Part shown: piece after piece, positions 45,784 to 58,109 of the stretch
How positions within the stretch are numbered: position 1 is the stretch's first letter
Layout: each line of letters starts with the position of its first letter
Source of the DNA: Paramyrothecium sp. XJ0827
Taxonomy: Eukaryota > Ascomycota > Sordariomycetes > Hypocreales > Stachybotryaceae
NCBI GenBank assembly: GCA_020881915.1
Contig: JAJFPB010000002.1
Location: forward strand, 2,728,001 to 2,792,000
Length of the DNA stretch: 64,000 nt
Reading direction: 5' to 3'
Notes under the pieces: model-generated
Database searches by the model: none
What the model saw: only the letters and a program-made list of their open reading frames with translations
What the model was told of the DNA's origin: nothing
Made by a program: the position numbers and the translations under genes

Positions 45784-46290
45784 AGACAAGCGATACTAGA
45801 ATGACGACCCAGTTTTCCGTAGGAAATGTGGTTTATATTAGGCGGTAACACTACCACTTAGGACTATATTGGAATTCGATTGACATCGTAACATAACATC
45901 CTTATCCACTTTGTCGTCCTGTTTCTATCTGCCATGTGGTTATTCCAATTGAGGTTGGCGTTATTGGACTGGCACACCCACCCGCAAACACTCAACATGT
46001 AATGCGTTCACTAACCCGATATTTGGGCAACCGTGCTTAATATCTGGATAGGGCAGAGCTCCCCCGGGTGAAGAATGTGGCACGCATGCTCTGTGGACTT
46101 CCGGCTATAGTACCCTGCGCTCCTACTTTGTAAAACCTAGCTGGCTTTTTCGGCATCCAATGAGCTTGGTCAATGACAAGTGAAGAAGAACTGTGGACCC
46201 ATGGCTCGTTGGTGGTGCACTGCTCTCTGGCTTACTTGATGATTTCGCTGTCATCGCGGAGTACATATCCATGTCTGTGTATCCGGCATT
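45784..46290. other. Convergent intergenic region
   Basis: About 500 bp between the MFS gene (+) and a large minus-strand gene. It is AT-rich in its first part. No gene or RNA was recognised. Confidence 0.45.
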
Positions 46291-48872
46291 TCACCGTTTG
46301 GCTGTAGCCTGAGGCCGGCTGATATTGTGTTTGATGTTGTTGAAAGCATAACTTCCGCTTTCTGCAGCTGAAATGACGCCCCCGGATCCTCTTGTAGTGG
46401 CGCTGCTGCTCCTGCTTGGAACGGTACCAAAGGGATATGAAGTGTCTGCGCGAGAAACGACAGGGCCGACCGACCTATGCTTCCCAGCTCTGGTAACAGG
46501 TAAGCTCGCTGGATGTGACAATGAAGACCGAAGATTCGGACTATGTTGATTAAGAACGGTGTCGGCAGCGATAGTAAAATTGGCAGCAGTTTTTGATCTC
46601 CCCAAGGCAGAGTTTGGTGACATGCGACTCCATAAACTTGGTGTCTCTCTGAGATGAGCAAACGTGCCGTGTACCAACGTCTTTTTCCAGTGTTGGAGGA
46701 CTTCGCGACTCGTCGAAGCCTTCTCTGTATCGGATCTCTCATCGATACTCAGTGTAATCTGATGATGCTCCGACAAAGATTCAGGAAAGCGAAGGGCCCT
46801 TTGTCGTTCACTGTATGGACTATCAGGGCCATGAACACTTGTGGTCTTTGCGAATGGTAAAACCTCATCCTGCTCAGGAATATGGATATTGGCACCGGGA
46901 GGGTTGTATGGGGACAATTTGACCAGCCTTCGATTCAGAAGTTCTTTAGAATGATTGTTTTCGCTGAACTGCTCCGGCGGCTGTTTAATGCTGGATGGCC
47001 CAGATCGAAGGTGCAGGACCGAGACACCTTCCAGCCCCCGAGCCTGCCTTTTCAAGGTGGCAGTATCTGTGATATCACTGGGAGATTGGTGCCTGAACGG
47101 AGGATAATGTGGGCTGGAAGTGCCATCGCTAAAATGAGAACCAGAGCTGGAGCGCTTAGAAGTTGACAGCAGGACCCTTGCCAAAACAGTTGACCTAAAT
47201 CCCCCTTGAGACCGCGGCGTATCGAATTCCTCTCTGAAGCGGCTGTCGAGGGGAGATGAAGGTTTCTTGCGGGCTAATATGTCCTTGAACCTTTGCTCAA
47301 TAGTCCTGAGCTCAGCCTCTCGATCCCGGAATGTAGTTGTTTCTGAGTCTGGTAGCGAGACAGCATCATGCGTGGAGACGGGCTGTGCTGATTTCGATTC
47401 CAAGCAGTCCATCTGGATAGAAAAGCTCAGGAGTGATGCTGGGTCGTCACTAACTCCGGCCACTCGGAGAACGGGACTATGATCGTGAGTCCCTAACAAA
47501 GGTTAGCCCATCCGTGAACAAGTGGTGAGAATCGCCGACCTTGAAATGGTGACACAGGTAAGTCCTTGAGGTCTTGAATGCTTAGCCGAGGAAGCTGGGA
47601 GCGAGAGCGTACAGGACTCGGCTGAAAGCTGGGCAAAACAGAAGGATAATTTGATGAAGAGGTATCGACGTGCGAAGTGTATGCCATGGCTACTTGGTAA
47701 TCCTCCTGGAGCTCACTCGGAGTGAAGAAAACGTCGTCTGAAGTTTCCGATGAACTTCTCTGGGGTGTTCGATGAACAACTGAGCCGTTCTCAACTCCAA
47801 TCGACTCCAATTTTTGTCCAGTATCGTCGGAGTATATCTTTTCTTGATTCCCTAAAGTGGCACTTACTTCTAGATGATGTGGCGACACGCTCGCTGTTTG
47901 TTTCGATTCAATTCGGGTCGTCGAATCGCGGTAAGTTGGTGCCTCACTCTTCGTTATAATCTCGACCGGTGGATGCTCACTTTCATTGGCTTCCTCAGAT
48001 ACCATATGCTGGCTTGCTAGCCAAACCCCGAGGGCCGATTGTCCGTCCAAGGACTGTGAGCGTCGATAATCATATGTATCAGCATCCCCAGCCAGCCGAG
48101 TTCCGGGCGCCGCAGAACTGCAACATGTGACTTCCGTCACCTTCGACAGGGGAGACGAAGCAACGAACTGACAAGGCGAGCTTGATCGGTATTTGGAGCT
48201 AGGAACCATGGTGTTGGTAGAGTTGCTCATAGGAAGCACCTGTGAATTCTCACTGGGCCTCGCTGGCGACCGCTGACAATTCCATTGGCAGCTGGGTGAG
48301 CCCTGTTGTAGTAACTTTGGATTGCCCAGGTGCTCGGATGAAGCTGACTCAATAGAAGGCGGAGGAACGGCGAACTCTATGATGTCCCGGGGGCCAACTC
48401 CAGGTTGGGTCAGATTTAGAACAGTCGAGGCATGGGCTGTGCCACAGACTCTCCTGCTGGTGGTGTTGTCCTTGTCATCATTATCCAATTCATCCTGTAT
48501 GCGTTTGTGCATGAGCCGCCTCAGTTCTGCTCGCCGCGCGACTTCCACTTCGCTATTACCAACCGATGCGCGGGAGCGCCGCCTCGAGCCGGCGCCTGGG
48601 AAAATATGTCGGTTTAGCAGGTTGCGAACGGCATCAAGTGCGCCGCATGCTGTTCTGTTGACGCATTGCCCTTCCTCCAAATCAGAGTCGTCCACTTCCA
48701 ACTGATCGAGATCTTCGGACACCTGGCAAGCCGGTTCGATGGGGTCAGAGGCCGTCTCCTTCTTTTGTACTCCAACAGTGTCAGCTCGGTCTCCCTGAGG
48801 GCATAGAGATCTCCAACGGCTGCCGGCAAACCGAGCCGCGCCTGCATTTCGTGACTGCGGAGTATCTTCCAT
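46291..48872 (-). CDS. Large disordered protein of unknown function
   Basis: Exons 48872-47540 and 47492-46291 (coding order) encode 844 aa. The 47-nt intron has a weak GTCGGC donor, branch GCTAACC and acceptor GTTAG, and joins F-Q-G-T-H in phase. I chose MEDTPQSRNAGAARFAGSRW as the start; an in-frame ATG 17 codons upstream (48923) is possible. Most of the protein is Ser/Pro/Gln-rich and probably disordered. Two ordered islands are visible: a basic helix EVARRAELRRLMHKRIQDEL at about residues 115-135, and a charged helix REAELRTIEQRFKDILARKK just after the splice join. I do not recognise a family; a cytoskeletal or signalling adaptor is possible but unsupported. Confidence 0.7.
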
Positions 48873-48923
48873 GAAGCCAGACCGGGCTTCCAGTCGCGAG
48901 CCGCAAAGATCATGGCATATCAT

Positions 48924-51284
48924 TCTCTCGGGCCAAATGAGAAGTTGGACAACTCAGATAGCTGATGTTCCAAGAAAGGCGGATGGAAGTACTCAAAAAG
49001 GTTGGAGAGCAGGCAGATTGTTTGATTGAGGTTACAGAGCCATCCGTTAGATTTGATGGTGCCACCAGGATAAACTGTTCCCGCCTTTCAAGTTGAGTTC
49101 GCCAGGAGCGACTGCTCAGGTAGTCAACTGCAGCCATTGCTCCTGCCTCCAGAAGTCTTTCCACACCAAAATTCTTTTGGAAATATCCGTTGGGCGACCT
49201 TTCCAGCCCTGGCTGCCCAGCTCTCTAGCTCACCAGTTATTCATGGCGCTGGCCGTCCTTCTCTCCTGACAATGTCATCAAACAGCGGGTGCCACACATT
49301 TGAACGAAGCTCGTTTGTGCAACGGGAGGCTGCATTGCAAGCAACTTTTAGGAACGCTTCGGTGGTATATCACACAGCCTGTCCACCCTGAAGCGAATCG
49401 CAATGTGTTTTTACCGGAATTGCGAAGCGAAGTTCGGCGTCTGCGGTCCGTTCTTGAGCATCTTCCCGAAAAAGTGGTTGATTGGCGTGGAAGGACGTCA
49501 TTGGCCTTGTCGGAGGTCAGAATTCAGGCGGCTGGAGTTGTAATCGGCTCCTATCAGGCGCTTGCTTCAGGGGGTTTCGCTTTGCGACCCCAACCGTCAT
49601 CAGGAACGAGTCTCCCTGACTGGCTTCAGCGACGCTGGCGCGCGCAGGGACGGGTATTTCAGCCTTGGCGGGTTCGAATTGATCATCGTGTGGTTCCCCC
49701 GCTTCCCCAAGCGGTTTCAGCTACATGATGAAAGCCGAGCTCGATTTCAAAGCCGCATGGTGTTGCAACTTCAGCAATCCGCCAGAGGCAGAGACGTAGA
49801 TACTTGAATTGAATCGTCGCAACTAATCGAACCGCATGACAACGCACGTCACACGGTAGCCGCCGCTTTTCCGATTTTTGAAACTCAGCGCCAACGAAGT
49901 ATCCTGTAATGTATTCGGCAGATCCAAAAACTCTACGAACTCGTCACATATTCGGAACTCGGAGGGTAATACGGGACATATTCAGGCTGCGCGTCGTCAT
50001 GGAGACCGCAGCTTGCAGGACTTCGATCCTGCTTCTCGCGCGAGGAGCTCAGCCTACAGGAAGCTTCGCACACTCTCAATGCACCTCGAACTTGGATATC
50101 GAATGGAAAGCATGCACATGGTGAAGCCTCATTGTGGGATGCAGTACGGATAAAGAAGGTGTAAGCAGAAGACAATCACGTTCGTATTCGTTTTACAGGA
50201 GCCGATACCGCCCGGGGCCATAGCTAGCGGACCGGTCTAAGAAGTGGGAAAAAAGGTCTCAAGGAGCAACGGCGCCACTACTGGACATGGCGATGTCGTG
50301 AGCGCGGGCCGTCCCAAACCAATGACTCTCATCCAATCGAATAGTCACGGCCCGGTGAGCAGTTTAAAGGGACCTCCAGCAAATTGGCACCGAAGCAACC
50401 ATGTCGTGGGCTTGGCAGGGAAACACTCTGGAGACTGGGAGACTGGGGCTGCTAATCTAAGCTTGCGTCGGGAGAAGGATGGCGCCATTGCGAGTCTGAG
50501 CCGTTCGCTGCGGGTCGGAGTGAGCGGCTACTGCGGTCGGAGTCTAGACAGGCTGGAGGCAAGGAGTCGCAGGCTCCATCATTCGGGCTCCGCAAAGGCG
50601 ACTTGGGGCGGGCGGTCCAACAAGGACGACCATCTTGCCCGGATGGATTTTGCTTCAGGTCCTGCAGGTCGGGCGGCTGCTGTCAACTCGGCGCCTGGGA
50701 GGCATTATTTACCGACCCCGAGTAAGGCGGGCAGAAGAAGTTGAAAAAGGGACGCTCGGAACGCCTCAACTCGATACGGCTTCCTCTATTCTGCAGAACC
50801 CAAGAGAAAAAAAAAACCACATTAGGATCCGTTCATTGGTCGAGACTAGCCTGAACCTGGTAAGCTTGCGACCCCTCCCCCGCTTTCGGCGCCTTTCTCC
50901 TTTCGCTGAGTGCGTTGGTGTCTCGTCCCTCAACTATTATTTTGCTCGACCCCTCCCCCTCCGTCCTCCAAACCTTTCCCTCTTCCTCTCTTCTTCTTCA
51001 TACTCGCCCATACCATCCATTGCTATCCAAGGGATCAATTCGTCTTGATAGATCCGTTGAGACTTTGGAAGGGCAGCTTCACTTCTGTATGCCTCTCTGC
51101 CATCTTGCCCTGCACGCTACTGCCACCCAACCGTTTTCCCTTCAACCCCTCCTAACCTACACTACTACCCCTCTACCCCGCTACCGACTTTCTGACACTT
51201 TTAAAAATTTCTCGGGATAAAGTTTCTGACAGATCTCAGTTTTTTTCTCCATCACCACCTTTGAAAACCTGAAACGTATTCAAG
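48924..51284. promoter_or_regulatory. Divergent region upstream of the disordered-protein gene and MET6
   Basis: About 2.4 kb. The MET6 side has a CYS3-type palindrome at 50479-50488, a TGACTC (CPC1/GCN4-like core) at 50323-50328 and a long CT-rich leader at about 50870-51200. A GTAAGCTTGC donor-like site near 50861 may mark a 5' UTR intron. Open frames at 49300-49728 and 50244-50744 have no recognisable domains. Confidence 0.45.
50479..50488. promoter_or_regulatory. CYS3-type binding palindrome upstream of MET6
   Basis: ATGGCGCCAT exactly fits ATGRYRYCAT, the consensus for the Neurospora sulfur-regulator bZIP protein CYS3. It lies about 800 bp upstream of the MET6 start codon. Binding is inferred from sequence only; a chance match is possible. 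Confidence 0.5.
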
Positions 51285-53695
51285 ATGGTTCAGTCCGCCA
51301 TTCTCGGTTTCCCCCGTATGGGAGTCAACCGTGACCTGAAGAAGGCCACGGAGGCTTGTATGTGAACCTAAGACCACATTATCCCCCTCTCACACTGACA
51401 CATGATAGACTGGGGCGGAAAGATTTCCCAGACTGAGCTCCTCGAGGAGGCCAAGAGGCTTCGTCTTGCCCACTGGAAGATCCAGAAGGATGCCGGTGTC
51501 GACATCATCCCCAGCAACGACTTCGCTCTCTACGATCAGGTCCTTTCTCACATCCAGGACTTCGGTGTACGTACTCTCACATACGCTGTCGCCCTGAACC
51601 AGGACTAACTTGAGACGAATTGTAGGCCGTCCCCGAGCGTTACACCCAGAACGGACTCGACAAGGTCGACCAATACTTCGCCATGGGCCGTGGCCACCAG
51701 AAGGAGGGCATTGATGTCCCCAGTCTGGAGATGGTCAAGTGGTTCGACTCCAACTACCACTATGTCAAGCCTACTCTCCAGGACAACCAGACCTTCAAGC
51801 TGGTTGACTCCCCCAAGGCTGTCAACGAGTTCAACGAGGCCAAGGAGGCTGGCATTGTCACCCGCCCCGTCCTTGTCGGACCCGTGAGCTTCCTGCACCT
51901 GGGTAAGGCCGACCGTGGCCAGTCCGTCGACCCCATCGACCTGCTCGACAACCTCCTGCCCGTCTACGAGCAGCTCCTTACCCAGCTCAAGGAGGCTGGT
52001 GCCGAGACCGTCCAGATCGATGAGCCCACTCTCGTCTTCGACCTCCCCGCCAAGACCAAGGCTGCTTTCAAGCCTGCCTACGAGAAGCTCGCCAGCCTGG
52101 GTGACAAGATCCCCAAGCTCGTCTTCACCACCTACTTCGGTGACATCGTCCACAACCTGGACCTCCTTCCCAAGGACATCTATGCTGTCCACATCGACCT
52201 TGTCCGAAACCCCGAGCAGCTCGAGACCGTCATCGGTGCCCTGGGCCCCAACACCATCCTGTCCGCCGGTATTGTCGACGGCCGTAACATCTGGAAGACC
52301 AACCTGAAGCGTGCCATTGAGGTCGCTGAGTCCGCCATCCAAAAGCTCGGCAAGGAGCGTGTCATCGTTGCCACCTCCAGCTCTCTCCTCCACACTCCCC
52401 ACACCCTGGCCAGCGAGAAGAAGCTGGACCCTGAGATCGCCGACTGGTTCGCTTTCGCCACCGAGAAGGCTACCGAGATTGCCATCATTGCCAAGGCCAT
52501 CACCGAGGGCCCCGCCTCCGTCCGTGAGCAGCTGGAGGCTAACGCCAAGTCCCAGCAGGCTCGTGCCACCTCTTCCCGCACCAACGACCCCAAGGTCAAG
52601 GAGCGCCAGTCCAAGGTCACCAAGGGCGACTACAGCCGCAAGTCTGAGTTCACCACCCGTATCAGCGAGCAGCAGAACAAGCTGAAGCTTCCTCTGTTCC
52701 CCACCACCTCGATCGGCTCCTTCCCCCAGACCAAGGAGATCCGTGTCCAGCGAAACCGCTTCACCAAGGGCGAGATCACCGCTGAGCAGTACGACAAGTT
52801 CATCGAGAAGGAGATCGAGGACAACGTCAAGATCCAGGAGGAGCTTGGCCTTGATGTCTTCGTCCACGGTGAGCCTGAGCGTAACGACATGGTGCAGTAC
52901 TTCGGTGAGCGCCTGGACGGCTATGCCTTCACCACCCACGCCTGGGTCCAGAGCTACGGCTCCCGCTGCGTCCGACCTCCTATCATCGTCGGTGACATCT
53001 CCCGCCCTGCCCCCATGACCGTCAAGGAGTCCAAGTACGCCGTCTCCGTCTCCAGCAAGCCCATGAAGGGCATGCTGACTGGTCCCGTCACCTGCCTGCG
53101 ATGGTCTTTCCCTCGTGACGACGTCCACCAGTCCGTCCAGGCCGAGCAGCTTGCTCTGGCTCTGCGTGACGAGGTCGTCGACCTTGAGCAGGCTGGCGTC
53201 GACGTCATCCAGGTCGACGAGCCTGCCCTTCGTGAGGGTCTCCCTCTCCGCTCCGGCAAGGAGCGTGAGGCTTACCTTGAGTGGGCAGTCAACGCCTTCA
53301 AGCTGTCCACCGCCGGCGTTGAGGACTCCACCCAGATCCACTCTCACTTCTGCTACTCCGAGTTCCAGGACTTCTTCCACGCCATTGCTGCCCTCGACGC
53401 CGACGTTCTGTCCATCGAGAACAGCAAGTCTGACGCCAAGCTTCTCAGCGTCTTCGTTGACTCCAAGTACCCCCGCCACATCGGCCCTGGTGTCTACGAC
53501 ATCCACTCTCCCCGTGTTCCCAGCGAGCAGGAGATCAAGGACCGCATCGAGGAGATGCTTCAGTACCTCAGCCCCGAGCAGCTCTGGATCAACCCCGACT
53601 GCGGTCTCAAGACCCGCCAGTGGAAGGAGACCAAGGAGGCCCTCATCAACATGGACAAGGCCGCCAAGTTCTTCCGTGCCAAGTACGCCAAATAA
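51285..53695 (+). CDS. MET6: Cobalamin-independent methionine synthase (MET6/MetE)
   Basis: Exons 51285-51357, 51409-51566 and 51626-53695 encode 766 aa, the normal MetE length. Introns of 51 and 59 nt are phase-consistent. The enzyme transfers the methyl group of 5-methyltetrahydropteroyl-triglutamate to homocysteine, the last step of methionine synthesis, in the cytosol. Both halves of the duplicated barrel are present: N-terminal SAILGFPRMGVNRDLKKATE and C-terminal FPTTSIGSFPQTKEIRVQRN. The catalytic zinc ligands are His651 and Cys653 (SHFCYSEF), Glu675 (SIENSKSD) and Cys736 (NPDCGLKTR). Codon use is strongly biased to C-ending codons, as expected for a very highly expressed gene, and produces a 699-codon mirror frame on the opposite strand. 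Confidence 0.97.
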
Positions 53696-54506
53696 GTGCC
53701 TCACCTTGGTATTTTAAAAAGGATTGGGTGATGGGCAACGGCTGTTTTATTGGTTTGATTCTTATTATGACAATGCTGCACCTCTAATGGTCAGCTACGA
53801 TTTCAACATCGGCGTTTTAGGCTGGTATAGGCTGGGGTTGGTTGGACGGTCGGTCGGGGGTAGTAGAATCGGTGTGTTTGGTGCACCCCAAAAGTTCTAA
53901 CAATTTTGGGACAGGGACTAAATTGGTACGGCAGTTGGTTCAGGGTGGTCGGTTCGGCGCGCATTCAACATAGAGGCATATATATATATATACCCTCCTC
54001 CTTAGGAGCTTGCAAGAGGTCCATTAGGACGCTCAATAAATTGATGATTTCAATCACCTTCGGCTTCCCGAATTCCATGAAAGTGTACAGTGAAGGCCTG
54101 CCTACCTTATAAGACATACACAGTACTAAGATAGGTAGTAGTTAGGCGGCTATCAGAGTTGACTTGGGGTGAGTTTATTCATGGTCGAAAAACGACACGC
54201 GCGAGGGAAGAACCGTGGATTGGTTTCTGTTCAAGACTGCCTTAATAGAATTTGATCCACGAGATTTTGCTGATTCCTTGTGTGTAAGGTTAAGCCACGC
54301 AAACCCCGCTTGATCAAGAAGGAGAGTTGTCAAATCAGGTACCTTATCGTGGCAGATGAAATGCATTGATTTAAGCAAGGTCACGTGGGTTCGCGTTCTG
54401 GTCAACGCCCCGCGTCCAAACAGAACAGCGTCAGCTCTAAGAATGACAGTGCCCTCCTCTCAGGCCGAATATCTGGGAAGCTAAACGCAGCCATGCGTTC
54501 GAACGA
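53696..54506. other. Intergenic region MET6 / AT-hook gene
   Basis: About 810 bp. It contains a short (AT)n microsatellite at about 53977-53992 and no recognisable gene; a minus-strand frame at 54175-54405 looks spurious. Confidence 0.45.
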
Positions 54507-56354
54507 ATGTCAATGGCTCAAAGACCAAGATTACACGTGATTGCGGACTCCGATGACGAGGAGGATGGCAGCTACTCTCCGGTTGCGAGCCCACGAGCCC
54601 AGCCATTGGGGAACCCTGACCTCTCCACGCGCTGTTCTGACGGGTCAGGCCATGCGACCTCGTCCACTGACCCAAACTTCTTCCAAACCGTGTACGACGA
54701 GCAGAAAGATGCGGCTCTTAAACATGCCCAAAGAGTCCAATGCGGAAGCCCAAGAGAGGGTGGAGTAGGTCGAGGTGGCGAGATAGGTGCGTAGCGTGAT
54801 CCCGCCTGACATGTTGCCTGCTGGCGTGATAGCTTACCCGGCTAATTCCTCTAACCTTTGTCATAACGAGTCCATATGCTAATGGAATCTTCTCATTCAG
54901 TGAATGCAACTGATAATGTTCAGCACAAAGTGTCCAAGGATGATTCTATTTGGGATATACCCAGCAGCGCAGAGATGGACCATCCACTGATATCTCGGTC
55001 AAGTGCAATCTCTCGCTTAGGAGAAACGAGGAAAAAGCCTGTCGATCAAGGTCTTGAAGTCGGATATGTTGATATCAACGACATGAACCGCCATAATGAC
55101 GCGGGCCATGATCCGTCGAGCAGAGCAAGCAAGAGGAGAAAAGTCGACCGCCCAAAATCCAGTCGTGCTGATCCTGATGGTGTCGAGTTGATCCCTATTC
55201 AGTCGAGCAACGACATGCAAGGCGGGCACCCGGTTTCACAGGATCCTCTGAACACGCCTGCTTACGACCCCACCCTTACACTTGATGTTGAGCCATCCTT
55301 CTTCATCGCCCAAAGACCATTATCGAATTCCCAGAAGCTTTCTTATCAAAGTATGGGACCGCCTTCTAGCGCCATCACCGAACCGCAGCAGCTCTATCCT
55401 GACTACCCAACCTACCAACTCAAACTTGCCTCCAGTGGTTCAGCAACCAATATGAATACACCGCGGAGTGCGAGCGCAACTGACGCTCTCGCCCTACCCA
55501 GCACAGCGCCCTGGTCACAGGACGCAGCGTTTGCGAACAAGCAAGGCACGCCACGGCCCTTGCGTGGCTGGCGCGGGTCCTCGCCCGACATCATCGCCAT
55601 GGCAGAGCCCGAACTCAATGGAAACGATGGCCTGCAACCCCCCAATGAAGCACAAGCGGAGCATGAAGACGAAGTAGCAGCAGCGTTACCCGTTGGTGGA
55701 GCTCCCGCAATTTTACACAGCGATCCTGATCCTAGTGTCAAAGAACGGCTCGTTGCAGAAGAACCAATTCCTACTGGGACGCCTGAGCCAGTCCAGAGCA
55801 AGAAGAAGAGAGGGCGACCCCGGAAAACGACAGCCACTGACGTTGCGACCATTGCTACGACAGAGATTTTGGGCCATGAGGAAATGCCAGCGAAGGGAAA
55901 GAAGAAGCGAGGAAGACCAAAGAAGCAGAGCCAGCCAAAAGTCGAGGAAACCAATTCACTGCCTGACTCACATTTCTCGACATCAATAGAAGGAGCCAAG
56001 ATAGAAACTGCGCAGGATGCAGATGATATGGCGGAGAGCCGCTCTGATCGAGCAGCAGCATCCGGGCCAGCATCGCCTCCCGACACCGCCTCGGCCACCA
56101 TAGAGCCCGGCCACGCACTCGATCCCAAACCCCTAGAGGAAGCCAGTCCTGGGTCGTTGCATATGGACAAAACCAAGGAACCAGAGACAGGGGTCGATGC
56201 CGCGACTCCGAACGGCAAGCAAGAGAAGAAAGCGGAGCGGAAGGACGCCGTCCTGAAGACGCCAGCCACTACACCTGGCGCAAAACCGTTCTTCCGAGTC
56301 GGGTTGAGCAAAAAATCACGTATAGCGCCACTGCTGAAATGTCTCCGTAAATAG
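54507..56354 (+). CDS. AT-hook DNA-binding protein, otherwise unknown
   Basis: Exons 54507-54786 and 54901-56354 encode 577 aa; the 114-nt intron has donor GTGCGT and acceptor TTCAG and joins G|TG as Val. The N-terminus carries a conserved-looking SRPRLHVIADSDDEED-like acidic block (here QRPRLHVIADSDDEEDGS). Two AT-hooks with the core RGRP lie at about residues 394-402 (KKKRGRPRK) and 428-436 (KKKRGRPKK), which bind the minor groove of AT-rich DNA. The C-terminus ends KPFFRVGLSKKSRIAPLLKC plus LRK, a compact basic motif. The rest is disordered, so a chromatin or nuclear architectural role is inferred. The exon 1 end is the least certain point, since another GT lies 12 nt upstream in the same phase. 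Confidence 0.8.
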
Positions 56355-56818
56355 ATGCATAGCTGGGAAGCGACCGGGGCTCCAAGTGCTGGACACCCCT
56401 TGGCACATTGACTCAAAGGTCATCAGCACCACCATTGCTCAGGTCAGAGTGAAGTGACGTGGACGTGGAAATGTGTATTTACGTATGGAGTGATAAACAA
56501 TATTAAACCCTAAACAAACGACTCTACAATTTGCCCAATGGCGCAAAGCGTTGCAAGTCCGAGTCTGAGTCTCCATAGTCGTCTGTGTCTCGTCAAGTGG
56601 TAGCATATAGATGAAATCCCTTTACCAGTGCCCTTCCAGTGTAGAACTATTCCACTGTAAACCAACAGTGTTTGCGAAATGAAAGCCTTCCAAAAATTGC
56701 CAATAACGCCGAGGTGTGATGCATATAAACCGAGCCTAGCCTTTGTCCCGTCTCCTTTCCTGAAGCGAGCCGCCTGCGTCGGGTGGGCGGGGCGTGATAT
56801 CATGTCTTGTTATTACAT
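56355..56818. other. Convergent intergenic region
   Basis: About 460 bp between the AT-hook gene (+) and the mitochondrial carrier (-). No gene was recognised; it should contain the two 3' UTRs. Confidence 0.45.
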
Positions 56819-58109
56819 TTATAGCCTGCCTTCGTCATCCATTGTTTTGATGCGCTTCTTGATGAACTCGAAGGATGAGAAGAATATTGCGTTGACGACG
56901 CAGGATCGGCTCATAGAAACCCCGAGACCGCGATACATGTGGCGTTTGAAGAACTCAATCTTTGGAGCGGCTTCGACCGTTTCCCCTTTTGAACGCAGAA
57001 GGGCGTTGCGCTGGTATATACTTTTGGCCGAGTCGATAGGGTCTAGGTCAAGTCAGCCGCGCAGCTCCAGAAGACCTGGCCGAAGCTTACTCACAGATCA
57101 TAGCCCAGGAAACAAGCCCACAAAGACCGCCAGCCGTCACGACCGCCAACTTGTTGCTATTCGGATTGTCGCCGCCAAAAGTCGTTCCGAGTTGTTTTCC
57201 ACTTTCGTAGACCATGAAATAAATGCCGGTACCCAGAGTATCACGCACTATAGCCCATGTTAGCCGAAGTCTGCTCAGTTACGCTCGATTGCGTGTCCTA
57301 CAGAGATGGAGCCTGAGGCCTGTATAGAGCCCTAGTGCCCCACGATGTTTGATGATGTTGGCCATGGTCTTGAAGGTTCCCTTGTTCTGGTAGCTCGTAG
57401 CCACCGCAAGACTGCGCTTGCAGCTTGTGCGTTCTGCCAACAACACGGAGACTTGTGCGCTCAACTTAGTGAGTTCGAATGGGCAGGCTAGAAATGTGAT
57501 GACTGAGCCTGCCGTTGCGCCGGCGGCGCCGAAGCAAGCTACGGAGTACAAGTTCGGATACGAGCCGGCCTTGTTCATGTGTGCGAGGACGTCGAAGCCA
57601 AAGTTCTGTTTAATCCAGGCAGAGTACGTCTTTTTGGCTCTCTGGTAGATTGAGAATGAGACCGTGCGGACAAGAGTAATACTGGCCATGGGAGCCGTTA
57701 CACCTGTAAAAGACCGAGCTTGATTAGCACATGTACACAAAATTACCCAAGCAGTAGCAGAAATTAGAATTCAGGGCATCGCCTCGAGCTCCGTAGCTAT
57801 TGCCGACGTCAAGATCATACCTCGAAAGAAGCCGCCTAGTTTTTCGGTGCGATAGGTATGGGCGACACAATCGAGGAAACCCTTGTACTGGTATGTTTGC
57901 ATACGGGTTTTGACGCTGTCCAGAGGGAATGCTGCAAGCGTAGAGAAGACACTGGAGGTCGAGGCGGCTATTTCGGTGCGGTACTGCCTGACCAAGGCGT
58001 AGGGCCTTTCGCGCGGAGCGGCTTGAGCTTGAGGCATGGCGGCGGGCTGCAATAAGTTGCGAGTCGTTCGTGGAACATCTTGGTGACCAAAGCCAGCGTC
58101 GGTGGTCAT
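56819..58109 (-). CDS. Mitochondrial carrier family (SLC25) protein
   Basis: Exons in coding order, 58109-57821, 57703-57302, 57247-57095 and 57042-56819, encode 355 aa. Introns of 117, 54, 52 and then 52 nt are not all equal: three introns measure 117, 54 and 52 nt, all GT-AG and phase 1. The three tandem carrier repeats each show the PX(D/E)XX(K/R) signature: PLDSVKTRM in repeat 1, PFELTKLSA in repeat 2 and PIDSAKSIY in repeat 3, the last created by splicing into exon 4. Six membrane helices are expected in the mitochondrial inner membrane. The closing helix FFSSFEFIKKRIKTMDDEGR is typical. The substrate is not evident; it does not look like the ADP/ATP or phosphate carriers. The N-terminal 45 residues are extra-membrane. 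Confidence 0.88.

Noticed and set aside
49671..49690. Possible tRNA B box GGGTTCGAATTG
   Set aside because: T stem does not pair and there is no cloverleaf upstream.
50244..50744. 166-codon plus-strand frame in the MET6 upstream region
   Set aside because: No recognisable domain, no splice partner, and it overlaps the CYS3-type site in what is best read as promoter.
51605..53704. 699-codon open frame on the minus strand opposite MET6
   Set aside because: It mirrors MET6 codon for codon; the strong C-ending codon bias of MET6 removes stops on the other strand. The Leu/Val/Gly/Asp-rich product has no recognisable domain.
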